DNA of 64,000 bases from RUG13409 sp045546135 (lineage in GTDB: Bacteria; Bacillota; Clostridia; Peptostreptococcales; Anaerovoracaceae). A program made the translations under genes and the position numbers. The DNA lies in contig JAZQCD010000025.1 of the NCBI GenBank assembly GCA_045546135.1, forward strand, positions 13,542 to 77,541. The letters run 5' to 3'. Shown piece by piece: positions 26,942-34,753 of the stretch (the first letter of the stretch is position 1; each line of letters begins with the position of its first letter). Under the pieces are notes generated by a model. That model saw only the letters and a program-made list of their open reading frames with translations. It was not told the origin of the DNA and did no database searches.

Positions 26942-27897
26942 GACTTGAAAAAGTAAATGGGAAAAATGTATGGGATATCCTGAAGCTGAAAGTATCGGAT
27001 TCCCAAAAGGACTTTGTGGCGCGTAATGATATCAGCATCATCGAAGCATACACGGCGATTACCGGAAACGGGTACGCCTTCCCCTTTGGTATCTATGAAG
27101 AGGATACCCCTGTCGGTTTTCTGATGATCGGATACGATACGGATGATTACTGGGACGACGCGCCGGAGATTGCAAAAGGCAATTATAATCTCTGGCGCCT
27201 GATGATCGATGAGAAATATCAGGGCAAAGGTTACGGCAGGGAAGCTGTCAGACTGGCGCTGGTCTTTATCAATACGTTCCCCTGCGGCAAGGCTGACTAT
27301 TGCTGTCTATCATATGAACCGGAGAACGATGCCGCTCGGAAGCTTTATAGTTCTTTTGGCTTTAAAGAGACGGGTGAATATGATGGCAAAGAAGTAATCG
27401 CAGTACTGAAACTGGCGGAAAACCCCGGCATGAATCATGCAGATAAATATCAGGATGTACTGACCGCTGACTTTTCGGATATGCTCTTCCAGAATGCTTT
27501 TAAACAGTATTTTTCGGAGCTTGGAATACAGGTAACGGATTGGGATGGCCTGTTTCAGGAAATGAACGAAGAGGGCGGAAATGAGGCTTATATCCGTACC
27601 GCCACCGATGGAAACATCATTGGCTTTATTATGTTCAAGCCGGTTCCATTCAGCAGCTGGTTTTTTGAAGAAACCGGCGGCTTTATCCGTGAATTCTGGA
27701 TTGCGGAAGCTTATCGCAGTCAGAGGAACGGAGCAGATTTACTGAAGCTCGCGGAGGATCGTCTGGCTGCTCGAGATATCCATATGATCCTGTTAACGAC
27801 GGATACCGCAGAGCAGTTTTATCTCCGCCACGGGTTCCAAAAAGCGCCTGGAATGAAGGCAAAGAACGAAGATCCTGTTTATATCAAGCGAATATGA
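26935..27897 (+). CDS. Tandem GNAT protein (two acetyltransferase domains in one chain)
   Basis: The protein is 320 aa. Domain 1 (1-160) is a SpeG/PaiA-like GNAT with LMIDEKYQGKGYGREAVRLA and ENDAARKLYSSFGFKETGEY. Domain 2 (about 180-320) is a different GNAT with IREFWIAEAYRSQRNGADLL and TAEQFYLRHGFQKAPG. Each half matches the length and ends of what I know as stand-alone proteins (domain 1 ends VIAVLKL). The linker AENPGMNHADKYQDVL joins them without a stop. This is probably another in-frame gene fusion in this element. Confidence 0.7.
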   Translation: MLRLEKVNGKNVWDILKLKVSDSQKDFVARNDISIIEAYTAITGNGYAFPFGIYEEDTPVGFLMIGYDTDDYWDDAPEIAKGNYNLWRLMIDEKYQGKGYGREAVRLALVFINTFPCGKADYCCLSYEPENDAARKLYSSFGFKETGEYDGKEVIAVLKLAENPGMNHADKYQDVLTADFSDMLFQNAFKQYFSELGIQVTDWDGLFQEMNEEGGNEAYIRTATDGNIIGFIMFKPVPFSSWFFEETGGFIREFWIAEAYRSQRNGADLLKLAEDRLAARDIHMILLTTDTAEQFYLRHGFQKAPGMKAKNEDPVYIKRI

Positions 27898-27928
27898 AAG
27901 GACAGCATTTCTGCTGAATGATACAGGG

Positions 27929-28774
27929 ATGAATATTGAGAATATGACACTGAAAGACCTTCACCCCTCACAGTTTTACATTTCCGAGAAGAAACTGCAT
28001 GATATCGAAGCGTGGTTTGATGCAGATAACCTCTCCGGGTTTGAAGCAATACCGGTTAAGATGCTGGACGGCATTCCGGTTATGACGGATGGACATACAC
28101 GTGCCGCAGTGGCCCTGAGAGCAGGCATAGATACGGTTCCACTTACCTGGGACGAAGACGATCTTGATTGGGATATGTACAGGGTCTGTGTGAAAGCATG
28201 TGAAGAGAGACAGGTCTTTTCTCCGGCAGACCTTTTGTCCCGGATTATCTCCGAGGAGGAATATAAAGAGAAATGGGACAAATGGTGTGACATTATGCAG
28301 GCTGCCATAAGAAGAAGCAGGATCACAATTAAACCGTATACGGAAAAAGAGGTTCCGGATGTGCTGGCTTTTGAGAACCATCTTCGGGAAGAGGAAGATT
28401 TCTGGGGATGGGAGATCAATGAGCAATACATAAGCAGTGTTACTGCAAGCTTCCGTGACCATAGATTTGCAAATGCCATATCTCTTCTTGCATATATGGA
28501 CGGGCAGATTGTTGGCCGTATTGATTCAGTCCTGATTCCCTCACATTTTGACGGCGCGGTAAAAGCCTATCTGGATTGGATCTGTGTCATAAAGAGCTAT
28601 CGGCATCAGGGCGTCGCGCAAGCGTTGCTCGACGAGCTGAAAAAGAAACTGAAACAGCAGGGTGTATACACGTTGATTGCCTTGACGGCCAGCAACGATG
28701 AAGCCCAGCGTTTTTATAAGAGCATACCGGATTCAGAAATGCATGATATCGGAATCTGGATAAATATAAAATGA
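27929..28774 (+). CDS. ParB-like domain fused to GNAT acetyltransferase
   Basis: The protein is 281 aa. Residues 1-130 form a small ParB/sulfiredoxin-like domain (LHPSQFYISEKKL, PVMTDGHTRAAVALRAG, EEYKEKWDKWCD). Residues 135-281 are a GNAT domain (LDWICVIKSYRHQGVAQALL, ASNDEAQRFYKSIPDSEMHD). I know both mainly as separate short proteins, so a fusion at about residue 130 (base 28318) is likely. The next gene starts inside its stop codon. Confidence 0.7.
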   Translation: MNIENMTLKDLHPSQFYISEKKLHDIEAWFDADNLSGFEAIPVKMLDGIPVMTDGHTRAAVALRAGIDTVPLTWDEDDLDWDMYRVCVKACEERQVFSPADLLSRIISEEEYKEKWDKWCDIMQAAIRRSRITIKPYTEKEVPDVLAFENHLREEEDFWGWEINEQYISSVTASFRDHRFANAISLLAYMDGQIVGRIDSVLIPSHFDGAVKAYLDWICVIKSYRHQGVAQALLDELKKKLKQQGVYTLIALTASNDEAQRFYKSIPDSEMHDIGIWINIK

Positions 28775-29007
28775 CGAGCCAAAATATGGAAAGATTTATA
28801 TTTGAAAAACCATCAGTTAAGCGGAAAGATGGAATCATCGAGCTTCTGAATGAATTTGTTTCAGCACATTCTGAGATCAATGGATCCGGCGGTCTTGACC
28901 GTATTTTTGAGGGATGGACATTTGAACAAGCACTCGAACGCTGCTTGAACATGGAATCCAAGGATTATGGTGTAAATGCTGGTCGTTGCCCTGGGAAAAC
29001 TTTCTAG
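28771..29007 (+). pseudogene. Truncated GNAT-type acetyltransferase, N-terminal fragment
   Basis: Only 78 codons are open: MTSQNMERFIFEKPSVKRKD onward, with TFEQALERCLNMESKDYG and GRCPGKTF before a TAG. These segments match the first half of a predicted acetyltransferase whose acetyl-CoA-binding half should follow RCxSKTF. No continuation was found in other frames before the next gene. The following 150 bp hold no gene. Confidence 0.6.
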
Positions 29008-29155
29008 CCTTGAAGCAGAATATTTGCAGCAGTATTCAGCAGAATAATAATCAAAAAGTTTTCTAGAATCCATTGGAACATATGGAACAATCCGCCCGTT
29101 TTCATGCCATATATAAGTGGAGGGATGGATTCCGTACTGGAGGGAGGTGGGCATA

Positions 29156-30118
29156 GTGGACAACCGAACAGAACACGTAAACCAGAACGGTTTTCTTATG
29201 CTCAACGGCCCGCAGGATACGCTCTGGATCCCGCGATCTTCCAACAAGTCATGGCTTACACTGTTCTACGCTTTGCCCAAGGAACTGGTGCAGAAACAGC
29301 CGGAGTATCTTTTACTGTCGCGCTGCCCATATGATGTTCTGAGGACAGACCGTTACGACGATCTGATCAATGACGATCTCTTCCTTCAGCTTGTCTGGGA
29401 CTGTTATGCCTGGATGATCTTTCAGCGGATCCCCGTTCCAAAGAAAGACGGCACCTACCGATATATCCCCGGGCTGGATCTCCACTATTCCGGAGACTTC
29501 CCTTTATGGCGCTTGTCATACTACATGGTCGGAGTCATGAGGGATATGCTCGAACAGTTCGGCACCAGCTTTCAGGCGCTGTTCCGTGTGCAGAAGGATC
29601 AGGATATCCCTTTTATGGAACTGGACCGCTGGGCTGTTTTTTTCGGGGACATGACTGCCGCCATCATCATAAAAAAGGACTGGCAGCCGATGATCGATGA
29701 CATTTGGAATAACCGCACACCGGAGGATTATTCCGAATTCTACAGCAGGGTCAAGGCCGCTTTTGAAGCGCAGTGGTCTCACAAACGCACCACCATCGGA
29801 AGACAGATGCGCTCCCTGGAAGCATTGATGGAAAATGCGGACGAAAAAGCCGCGGTCCTTGCTGTCGCCGATGAGAATGACTACGCTAAAGAGGCAGTAA
29901 ACCGCATTGCCGGGGAGCAGTTCCTTGCGACGCTTTCTGAAAGAGACCAGACGATCCTCCACATGAAAAAAGAGGGATACACGAATCAGGAGATTGCTGA
30001 GAAAGTCAGCTATAAGACCCACAGCGCCGTGGTCAAACGGATGAAGAGGATCGCCGCTTTGTTTGAAGATTTCACCAAAGAGAGATACAGGGAACACCTT
30101 GATACCTTCGATCAGTGA
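29156..30118 (+). CDS. Element-encoded protein with sigma-70 region-4-like C-terminus
   Basis: The protein is 320 aa. A GTG at 29156 is chosen because AGGGAGG lies 8 nt upstream; an upstream GTG at 29117 has no site. Residues 1-230 (LNGPQDTLWIPRSSNKSWLT and onward) match no family that I can name. The C-terminal FLATLSERDQTILHMKKEGY followed by TNQEIAEKVSYKTHSAVVKR is a sigma-70 region-4-like helix-turn-helix. Such proteins occur in clostridial integrative elements as probable regulators. A terminator follows. Confidence 0.65.
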   Translation: MDNRTEHVNQNGFLMLNGPQDTLWIPRSSNKSWLTLFYALPKELVQKQPEYLLLSRCPYDVLRTDRYDDLINDDLFLQLVWDCYAWMIFQRIPVPKKDGTYRYIPGLDLHYSGDFPLWRLSYYMVGVMRDMLEQFGTSFQALFRVQKDQDIPFMELDRWAVFFGDMTAAIIIKKDWQPMIDDIWNNRTPEDYSEFYSRVKAAFEAQWSHKRTTIGRQMRSLEALMENADEKAAVLAVADENDYAKEAVNRIAGEQFLATLSERDQTILHMKKEGYTNQEIAEKVSYKTHSAVVKRMKRIAALFEDFTKERYREHLDTFDQ

Positions 30119-30180
30119 TCCGGTCTTTCGGCATCATTCCATCGCTTCCCATCCATCAGAATCCATCATATCTGTGTGAA

Positions 30181-30208
30181 GCAGCTCTCAGAAATGAGGG
30201 CTGTTTTT
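30181..30208 (+). terminator. Rho-independent terminator after the sigma-like gene
   Basis: GCAGCTCTCA and TGAGGGCTG pair around GAAA, followed by TTTTTATT. Confidence 0.8.
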
Positions 30209-30244
30209 ATTATGCTCAAAATCATGAAAAAGGAGGTACACACC

Positions 30245-30454
30245 ATGAGCAGCGAACTGTTTCACGACCTGCCGGATATCATTGACGCAAAGATGCTGGC
30301 CGAAACCCTGTCTATCTCCAAGTCAGGAGCCTATGCCCTGATGAATGAGAAAGACCTCCCGACATTGAAGATCCGTATTACAAGATTCCACCCTTTCCGG
30401 CACACCATCCCAGGCATAATTACTGGTTCGAAACTGAGGGGCATATCTGGGTGA
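30245..30454 (+). pseudogene. Excisionase-like HTH gene, 3' part replaced
   Basis: GGAGG 7 nt upstream and MSSELFHDLPDIIDAKMLAE plus TLSISKSGAYALMNEKDLPT identify the N-terminal HTH of a small excisionase-type protein common beside TnpX-type recombinases. After DLPTLKI the reading frame continues as unrelated RITRFHPFRHTIPG to a stop. In the next frame the same DNA encodes a different protein, so a deletion near 30361-30372 has joined two genes out of frame. Confidence 0.65.
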
Positions 30455-30621
30455 AGAACCTGTCGGCTTACTGGTTCCCGAATATCGCTTTCGAGGAAGA
30501 GATCGGCGGGACCGTTTTCTCTGTTTCCGCATCTTACACCGGCACCGAGACCCTTGATAAGAAACTGGAAAGACTCATGGCCGAAGCGGCAAAGGATTCC
30601 CTGAAAGGCGGTGATCACTGA
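30349..30621 (+). pseudogene. Remnant of a small element-encoded protein (TnpW-like C-terminus)
   Basis: In a different frame from the excisionase fragment, codons to 30621 read DIEDPYYKIPPFPAHHPRHN, then FETEGHIWVKNLSAYWFPN, then GGTVFSVSASYTGTETLDKK and LERLMAEAAKDSLKGGDH. The last part resembles the short transposon-encoded TnpW type. No start codon of its own is present. Acidic, codon-like composition suggests that it was once coding. Confidence 0.45.
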
Positions 30622-30701
30622 TGACAGAAAGCGTAAAATGTGGTATAAATGGAACTACCAATCCTGTACTGACAGTTGCCCGAAGTAAGGAGGATTTTGA
30701 A

Positions 30702-32151
30702 ATGATCGGGGCAACTGAAAAGACCACAGCATTGTACTGCCGCCTCTCCCAGGAGGATGAAAGACTTGGGGAGTCGCTGTCCATCGAGAATCAAAAAAAC
30801 ATGTTGGAACGATACGCTAAGGAACACCGTTTTCCAAGGCCCGTTTTCTACGTGGACGACGGATACAGCGGGACGACCTTTGATCGTCCGGGTTTCCAGA
30901 AAATGATCTCGGACATCGAGGCCGGGAAAGTGGGTATCTGCTTATCCAAAGATCTTTCGAGGCTCGGCCGCAATTCCGCAATGGTCGGTCTCTATACCAA
31001 CATCACCTTTGCCAAGTACGGCGTCCGTTATATCGCCATCAACGACAACTTCGATACCATTGACCCCAACAGCCATCGTAAAAGAGATCTTCAGGATGTG
31101 CATGGAAGGGCGAGGCCCGGGGCAGATCGCGACGGAGCTGACAAACCGGAAGGTCCTGACACCTTCTGCCTATCACGCCAGAGAAGGCAGAAAGATCCCG
31201 CAGAAGCCGAATGACTACCCGTATTACTGGCATTCTTCGACTGTGGTTACGATCCTGGAACGCAGGGACTATACCGGCTGTACGGTAAACTTTAAGACCT
31301 ATACCAACTCCATTTGGGAGAAAAAGGTCCGCTTTAATCCCGAAGAAAAGCAGGCGGTATTTCCGAACACCCAGCCAGTCATCATTGAACCGGAGGTGTT
31401 TGAAAAGGTCCAGGAGATCCGGCAGTCGAGGCACCGCAGGGATCGCACCGGAAGAACGAGCCTGTTATCTGGACTGGTGTACTGCATGGACTGCGGCAGC
31501 AAAATGTACTATTGCGGCCATACTGGCGGAGATGAATCAGGAGACTGCTTCACCTGCTCTACAAACCGCAAGAACCATGAGAAATGTACGCATACGCACT
31601 ATGTCCGTGCAGCTTCATTGGAGCAGATCGTCTGGAAGCATCTTAAGATGGTCATCGGCTATGTATCCCGTTATGAGCTACATTTCCGCTCATATATGGA
31701 ACAGAGGCTTCGTCTGGAAACTGCGGAATCGCTCAGGGTCTTAAGCCGCAAGCTGACCCAAAAGGAAAAACGAGTCAAAGAGCTGGACGGTCTGTATATC
31801 CGTCTCTATGAGGACAACGCATCCGGTAAGATCTGTGATGACCGTTTCTTCATGATGAGTAAGGCGTATGAGGACGAGCAGGCTACACTCAAAGAAGAGA
31901 TCGCTTCTATACAGAAAGAGATCGAAGTACAGGAAAGACAAATTGACAATTTGGAAAAGTTCATCGGGATGATCCGCAGATATGAGGATCTGGACAGGCT
32001 CACGCCTTATGCCGCAAGAGAGCTCATCAAGGCGATCTACGTTGGCAAGCCAGACAAGAGCTCGGGGAAACGCCGCCAGGAGATCAGAATCGAATATGAC
32101 TTCATCGGTTATATTCCGCTGGATGAACTGTTAAAAGAGGTGCAGGCATGA
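30702..32151 (+). pseudogene. Large serine recombinase (TnpX-type), broken by out-of-frame deletion
   Basis: The ATG at 30702 follows AAGGAGG. Frame 1 encodes the resolvase domain: ALYCRLSQEDERLGESLSIE with the catalytic Ser, GYSGTTFDRPGFQKM, and SKDLSRLGRNSAMVG. At DTIDPNS (31073) the frame shifts. The other frame then gives IVKEIFRMCMEGRGPGQIAT (recombinase domain), a zinc ribbon (CMDCGSKMYYCGH and downstream Cys), a coiled coil near 31740-31960 and a DUF4368 tail (AARELIKAIYVGKP). About 50-60 residues expected between the two parts (the NWFNE-YxKD segment) are gone. The recombinase should be inactive, fixing the element in place. Confidence 0.85.
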
Positions 32152-32214
32152 CCGCAAGGTCATGTCTACACCCAAAGAATACGAAACTGTTTTACGAACA
32201 ATTAGCTAATCCAG

Positions 32215-32224
32215 GTTTCTATAT
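32215..32224 (+). repeat. 10-bp direct repeat, right copy (possible attR core)
   Basis: GTTTCTATAT is identical to 24018-24027 and lies 64 bp beyond the recombinase stop. Confidence 0.35.
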
Positions 32225-32242
32225 GAGATGAAAGCTTCATGC

Positions 32243-33067
32243 CTAATAATCAAGCCAATCGAGGGAAAGGGTGACTTTAACGTCTCCGTCTCCCAAAATG
32301 TTTTTTAGTTCACTTTCATTTGCGCTTGGTATATATGCAAGCAAAGTATAGCTCCAGCTGTTGGATCCGTAGTGAAGGCATAGATCGCTTCCCCTGTAGA
32401 GGACCAGGTATCCGGGCCTTGTTGTCATCTGTTCATCACTTCTTTCCAAAGACCAGGGAAGAGGACCCACCTTTTCAAAACCTCCGTATTCGCGAAGCTC
32501 AAGCTCTATTTCTCCTTCTTCAAGTTTTTCCTGAAGGGCTTTTGCAGCAGGGTTATCTTCAAAGTTAGCATAAAGGAAATGTCCGTTTACATTTATGGCA
32601 AGAACGCATTCGCTGGGGAAGGAAGGATATATGGGGTCTCCTTTTTCTATATCTCCCTGCCATGTGTTTATGCCTCCGAATTCGTAAAGCTTGGTATAGC
32701 CCATTTTAGCAAGCTTTTCGGCCGCCTGTTTTGATCTGTTTCCGGAGCGGCAGTAAATGAGGATGATCTGATCAAGGTCAGGAAGCTCTTTTGGCATTTC
32801 GCTACTTATGGACTCATTTGGGATCAAGACAGCTCCGGGGATATGTCCTTCAATATATTCATCTTCTCTTCTGACATCGACTATGATGTGTCCGTCATTT
32901 TTCCCCATCATTTCCATAGCAACATCTTGTGATATCTGATGGTATGTCATTTCTTCTACCTCCGGGTTTTTATCGGATGAGCAGGATACAAAAAGAAGCA
33001 AAGCACATAAGAAAAGCATTACAAGAAAGATGGGCTTTGAATTTGTGAAATGTTTAAGTTCGTTCAT
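32243..33067 (-). CDS. Rhodanese-domain lipoprotein with cyclophilin-like C-terminal domain
   Basis: The protein is 274 aa from the ATG at 33067, which has AAGG 9 nt upstream. An N-terminal helix ends in LLLFVSCSSD, a lipobox. The rhodanese domain (about 40-145) has DVRREDEYIEGHIPGAVLIP and the active loop YCRSGNRSKQAA with its Cys. The C-terminal 120 residues (LAINVNGHFLYANFEDNPAA to PWSLERSDEQMTTRPGYLVL) resemble the cyclophilin-like DUF369-type fold. A -10 (TATAAT, 33090-33095 on this strand) precedes it. The role is probably extracytoplasmic sulfur or thiol chemistry. No terminator is seen after it locally. Confidence 0.8.
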   Translation of the reverse strand: MNELKHFTNSKPIFLVMLFLCALLLFVSCSSDKNPEVEEMTYHQISQDVAMEMMGKNDGHIIVDVRREDEYIEGHIPGAVLIPNESISSEMPKELPDLDQIILIYCRSGNRSKQAAEKLAKMGYTKLYEFGGINTWQGDIEKGDPIYPSFPSECVLAINVNGHFLYANFEDNPAAKALQEKLEEGEIELELREYGGFEKVGPLPWSLERSDEQMTTRPGYLVLYRGSDLCLHYGSNSWSYTLLAYIPSANESELKNILGDGDVKVTLSLDWLDY

Positions 33068-33178
33068 ACCGTTCATCCTTTCAGCTAGTATTATATCCAA
33101 AAAGGGTTCGATAATGAAGCAGGTTTGACTAAATGTTAGAAGTTCGTCACCTGTAGACTTTCTTAAAGAGCTTATGCT

Positions 33179-33206
33179 TTGACAAAGATGATTCTTGTGC
33201 TAATAT
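33179..33206 (+). promoter_or_regulatory. trpS promoter
   Basis: TTGACA (33179-33184) and TAATAT (33201-33206) are 16 bp apart. The predicted leader is only about 25 nt, so no T-box or other leader riboswitch fits. Confidence 0.75.
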
Positions 33207-33237
33207 ATTGAAAAAAGAGACAAGGAGACCTAAACCA

Positions 33238-34221
33238 ATGAGCAGAGTCTTTTCAGGCGTACAGCCTACAGGAAATATACACATAGGAAACTACTTAGGA
33301 GCTTTAAAGCAGTTCGTCGACCTCCAAGAGGGCAGCGAATGTATCTACTGCATAGTAGACCTACACGCCATTACAGTGCCTCAGGATCCAAAGGAGCTTA
33401 AAAAGCACATCCTTGATGTTGCAGCCCTTTACATGGCCATAGGAGTAGATCCAAAGAAGAGCATAGTGTTCGTTCAGTCAGATGTTAAGCAGCATGCAGA
33501 GCTTGCATGGATACTCAACTGCAACACCTACATGGGCGAGCTCTCAAGGATGACCCAGTATAAGCAAAAGAAGCAAAAATCAGAGAATCCAAGCGTAGGG
33601 CTCTTTGATTATCCTGTCCTTATGGCATCCGACATACTCCTTTATGATACAGATGTAGTACCTGTAGGAAACGATCAAAAGCAACATATAGAACTTGCAA
33701 GAGATATAGCCATCAGAGTCAACGGCAAATACGGAAACAAGACCTTCGTAGTCCCTGACGGAAGATTCATGAAGTCAGGAGCAAGAGTCATGTCCCTTGA
33801 CGATCCGACATCAAAGATGAGCAAGTCAAATCCAAACGAAAAGAGCAGGATATGCCTTCTTGATGAGCCGAATAAAGTAAAGAAAGCTATCATGAGCGCA
33901 ACGACTGACTCCGAAGGCGTCATCCGCTACAGCATAAAGGAAAAGCCGGGCATCTCCAATCTACTTGACATATACAGCGCATTCTCAGGAAAGACAGTTG
34001 CAAGTCTCGTAAAGGAATATGAAGGACACGGATACGGAGACCTGAAAAAAGACCTCGTAGAAGTAGTCAACGGCGCACTTGCACCTATCCAGGAAAGGTA
34101 CAAGGAGATAAGAAACTCCCAGGAGCTGATCGACGACTTAAAGGAAGGTGCGGAAAAAGCAGAAGCAATAGCCGAAAGGACCGTAAGGAGAGTAAAGAAG
34201 AACTTCGGACTTGGCCTATAA
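33238..34221 (+). CDS. trpS: Tryptophan-tRNA ligase
   Basis: The protein is 327 aa from the ATG at 33238, preceded by AAGGAG. Class I signatures are GNIHIGNYLGALKQF (HIGH, near 14-28) and SKMSKSNPNEKSR (KMSKS, near 194-206). SDVKQHAELAWILNC and LMASDILLYDTDVVPVGNDQ are typical TrpRS segments. It is a single gene with its own promoter and terminator. Confidence 0.96.
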   Translation: MSRVFSGVQPTGNIHIGNYLGALKQFVDLQEGSECIYCIVDLHAITVPQDPKELKKHILDVAALYMAIGVDPKKSIVFVQSDVKQHAELAWILNCNTYMGELSRMTQYKQKKQKSENPSVGLFDYPVLMASDILLYDTDVVPVGNDQKQHIELARDIAIRVNGKYGNKTFVVPDGRFMKSGARVMSLDDPTSKMSKSNPNEKSRICLLDEPNKVKKAIMSATTDSEGVIRYSIKEKPGISNLLDIYSAFSGKTVASLVKEYEGHGYGDLKKDLVEVVNGALAPIQERYKEIRNSQELIDDLKEGAEKAEAIAERTVRRVKKNFGLGL

Positions 34222-34230
34222 AAACACGTC

Positions 34231-34265
34231 AAACCTTTCCTTCTTAGTAGGGGGAGGTTTTTTGT
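34231..34265 (+). terminator. trpS terminator
   Basis: AAACCT and AGGTTT with partial inner pairing (TTCC/GGGG) form a hairpin followed by TTTTTTG. Confidence 0.65.
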
Positions 34266-34281
34266 TTGCGACTGAATTTTC

Positions 34282-34310
34282 TTGACATAGGATTATTGCC
34301 GAAATATAAT
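34282..34310 (+). promoter_or_regulatory. tRNA-Pro promoter
   Basis: Consensus TTGACA (34282-34287) and TATAAT (34305-34310) have the ideal 17-bp spacer; the tRNA begins 12 bp downstream. Confidence 0.9.
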
Positions 34311-34322
34311 GTAAACCTGCAA

Positions 34323-34399
34323 CGAGGTGTGGCTCAGTTTGGCAGAGCGTTGCGTTCGGGACGCAAAGGCCGCTGGTTCGAATCCAGTCACCTCGACCA
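34323..34399 (+). tRNA. tRNA-Pro (anticodon CGG)
   Basis: The 77-nt gene folds as a cloverleaf: acceptor CGAGGTG/CACCTCG, D arm GCTC/GAGC, anticodon stem TTGCG/CGCAA with loop TTCGGGA (anticodon CGG), variable loop, T arm GCTGG-TTCGAAT-CCAGT, discriminator A and encoded CCA. It has its own promoter and terminator. Confidence 0.95.
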
Positions 34400-34691
34400 A
34401 AACAAGGGACCCCAAAGGGGGTCCTCTTGTTTTGGAGTGACTGGATTCGGACCAGGCTGGTTCACGAGAGGCCGAGCCGAAGGCGATGGCCGAAAGATCC
34501 AGTCACCTCGACCACGAAAAGGAGGCAGAGGCCTCCTTTTTTCGTGGTCGAATCGATAGTGTGGATTCGAACCAGCGCGCGGTTCACGCGAACAGCTGCC
34601 GAAGGCAGCTAAGGAGCGATCCAGTCACCTCGACCAAAACAAGGGACCCCAAAGGGGGTCCTTTTGTTTTGGGGTGACTGGATTCGAACCA
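34374..34691. repeat. Array of tRNA-Pro T-arm/3'-end palindromes
   Basis: The tRNA 3' end (CCAGTCACCTCGACCA) recurs in direct orientation at 34499-34514 and 34621-34636. An inverted copy of the T arm (GTGACTGGATTCGAACCAG or a close variant) lies at 34437-34455, 34559-34575 and 34674-34691. Each direct copy is followed by a long terminator-like hairpin (34399-34433, 34509-34550, 34636-34670). The blocks at 34384-34449 and 34621-34686 are nearly identical and almost perfectly self-complementary. Short ORFs here are artefacts of this structure. Confidence 0.85.
34399..34433 (+). terminator. tRNA-Pro terminator (part of a larger palindrome)
   Basis: AAAACAAGGGACCCC and GGGGGTCCTCTTGTTTT pair around AAA, beginning at the last base of CCA. 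Nearly the same hairpin recurs at 34636-34670. Confidence 0.85.
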
Positions 34692-34702
34692 ACTATTTAT
34701 TA

Positions 34703-34730
34703 TTGACATATGTCAGTAACAGTATATAAT
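34703..34730 (+). promoter_or_regulatory. Promoter of the DUF134-NifX gene with overlapping palindrome
   Basis: TTGACA (34703-34708) and TATAAT (34725-34730) are 16 bp apart. A perfect 12-bp palindrome TGACATATGTCA (34704-34715) covers the -35 and is a likely operator, plausibly for the product itself. Confidence 0.7.
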
Positions 34731-34753
34731 TTATGCAGATAGGAGTTGATACC

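Larger units (their letters stand above)
24018..32224. mobile_element. Decayed integrated element with large serine recombinase
   Basis: All genes here point right and use codons richer in CTG, CGC and GCG than their neighbours. Content: HTH gene, AlbA-type protein, Nudix chimera, acetyltransferases, sigma-like protein, excisionase fragment and a TnpX-type recombinase at the right end. Proposed boundaries are a 10-bp direct repeat (GTTTCTATAT) at 24018-24027 and 32215-32224. The displaced leftward terminator on its left and the rhodanese gene on its right suggest that these two were adjacent before insertion. Exact ends are uncertain. Confidence 0.6.

Noticed and set aside
33185..33237. T-box riboswitch before trpS
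   Set aside because: The promoter lies so close that the leader is only about 25 nt, too short for a T-box.
34266..34677. Three overlapping short rightward ORFs around the tRNA-Pro
   Set aside because: They translate the tRNA and its palindromic copies (for example FESSHLDQ from the tRNA 3' end). No start sites or protein character.
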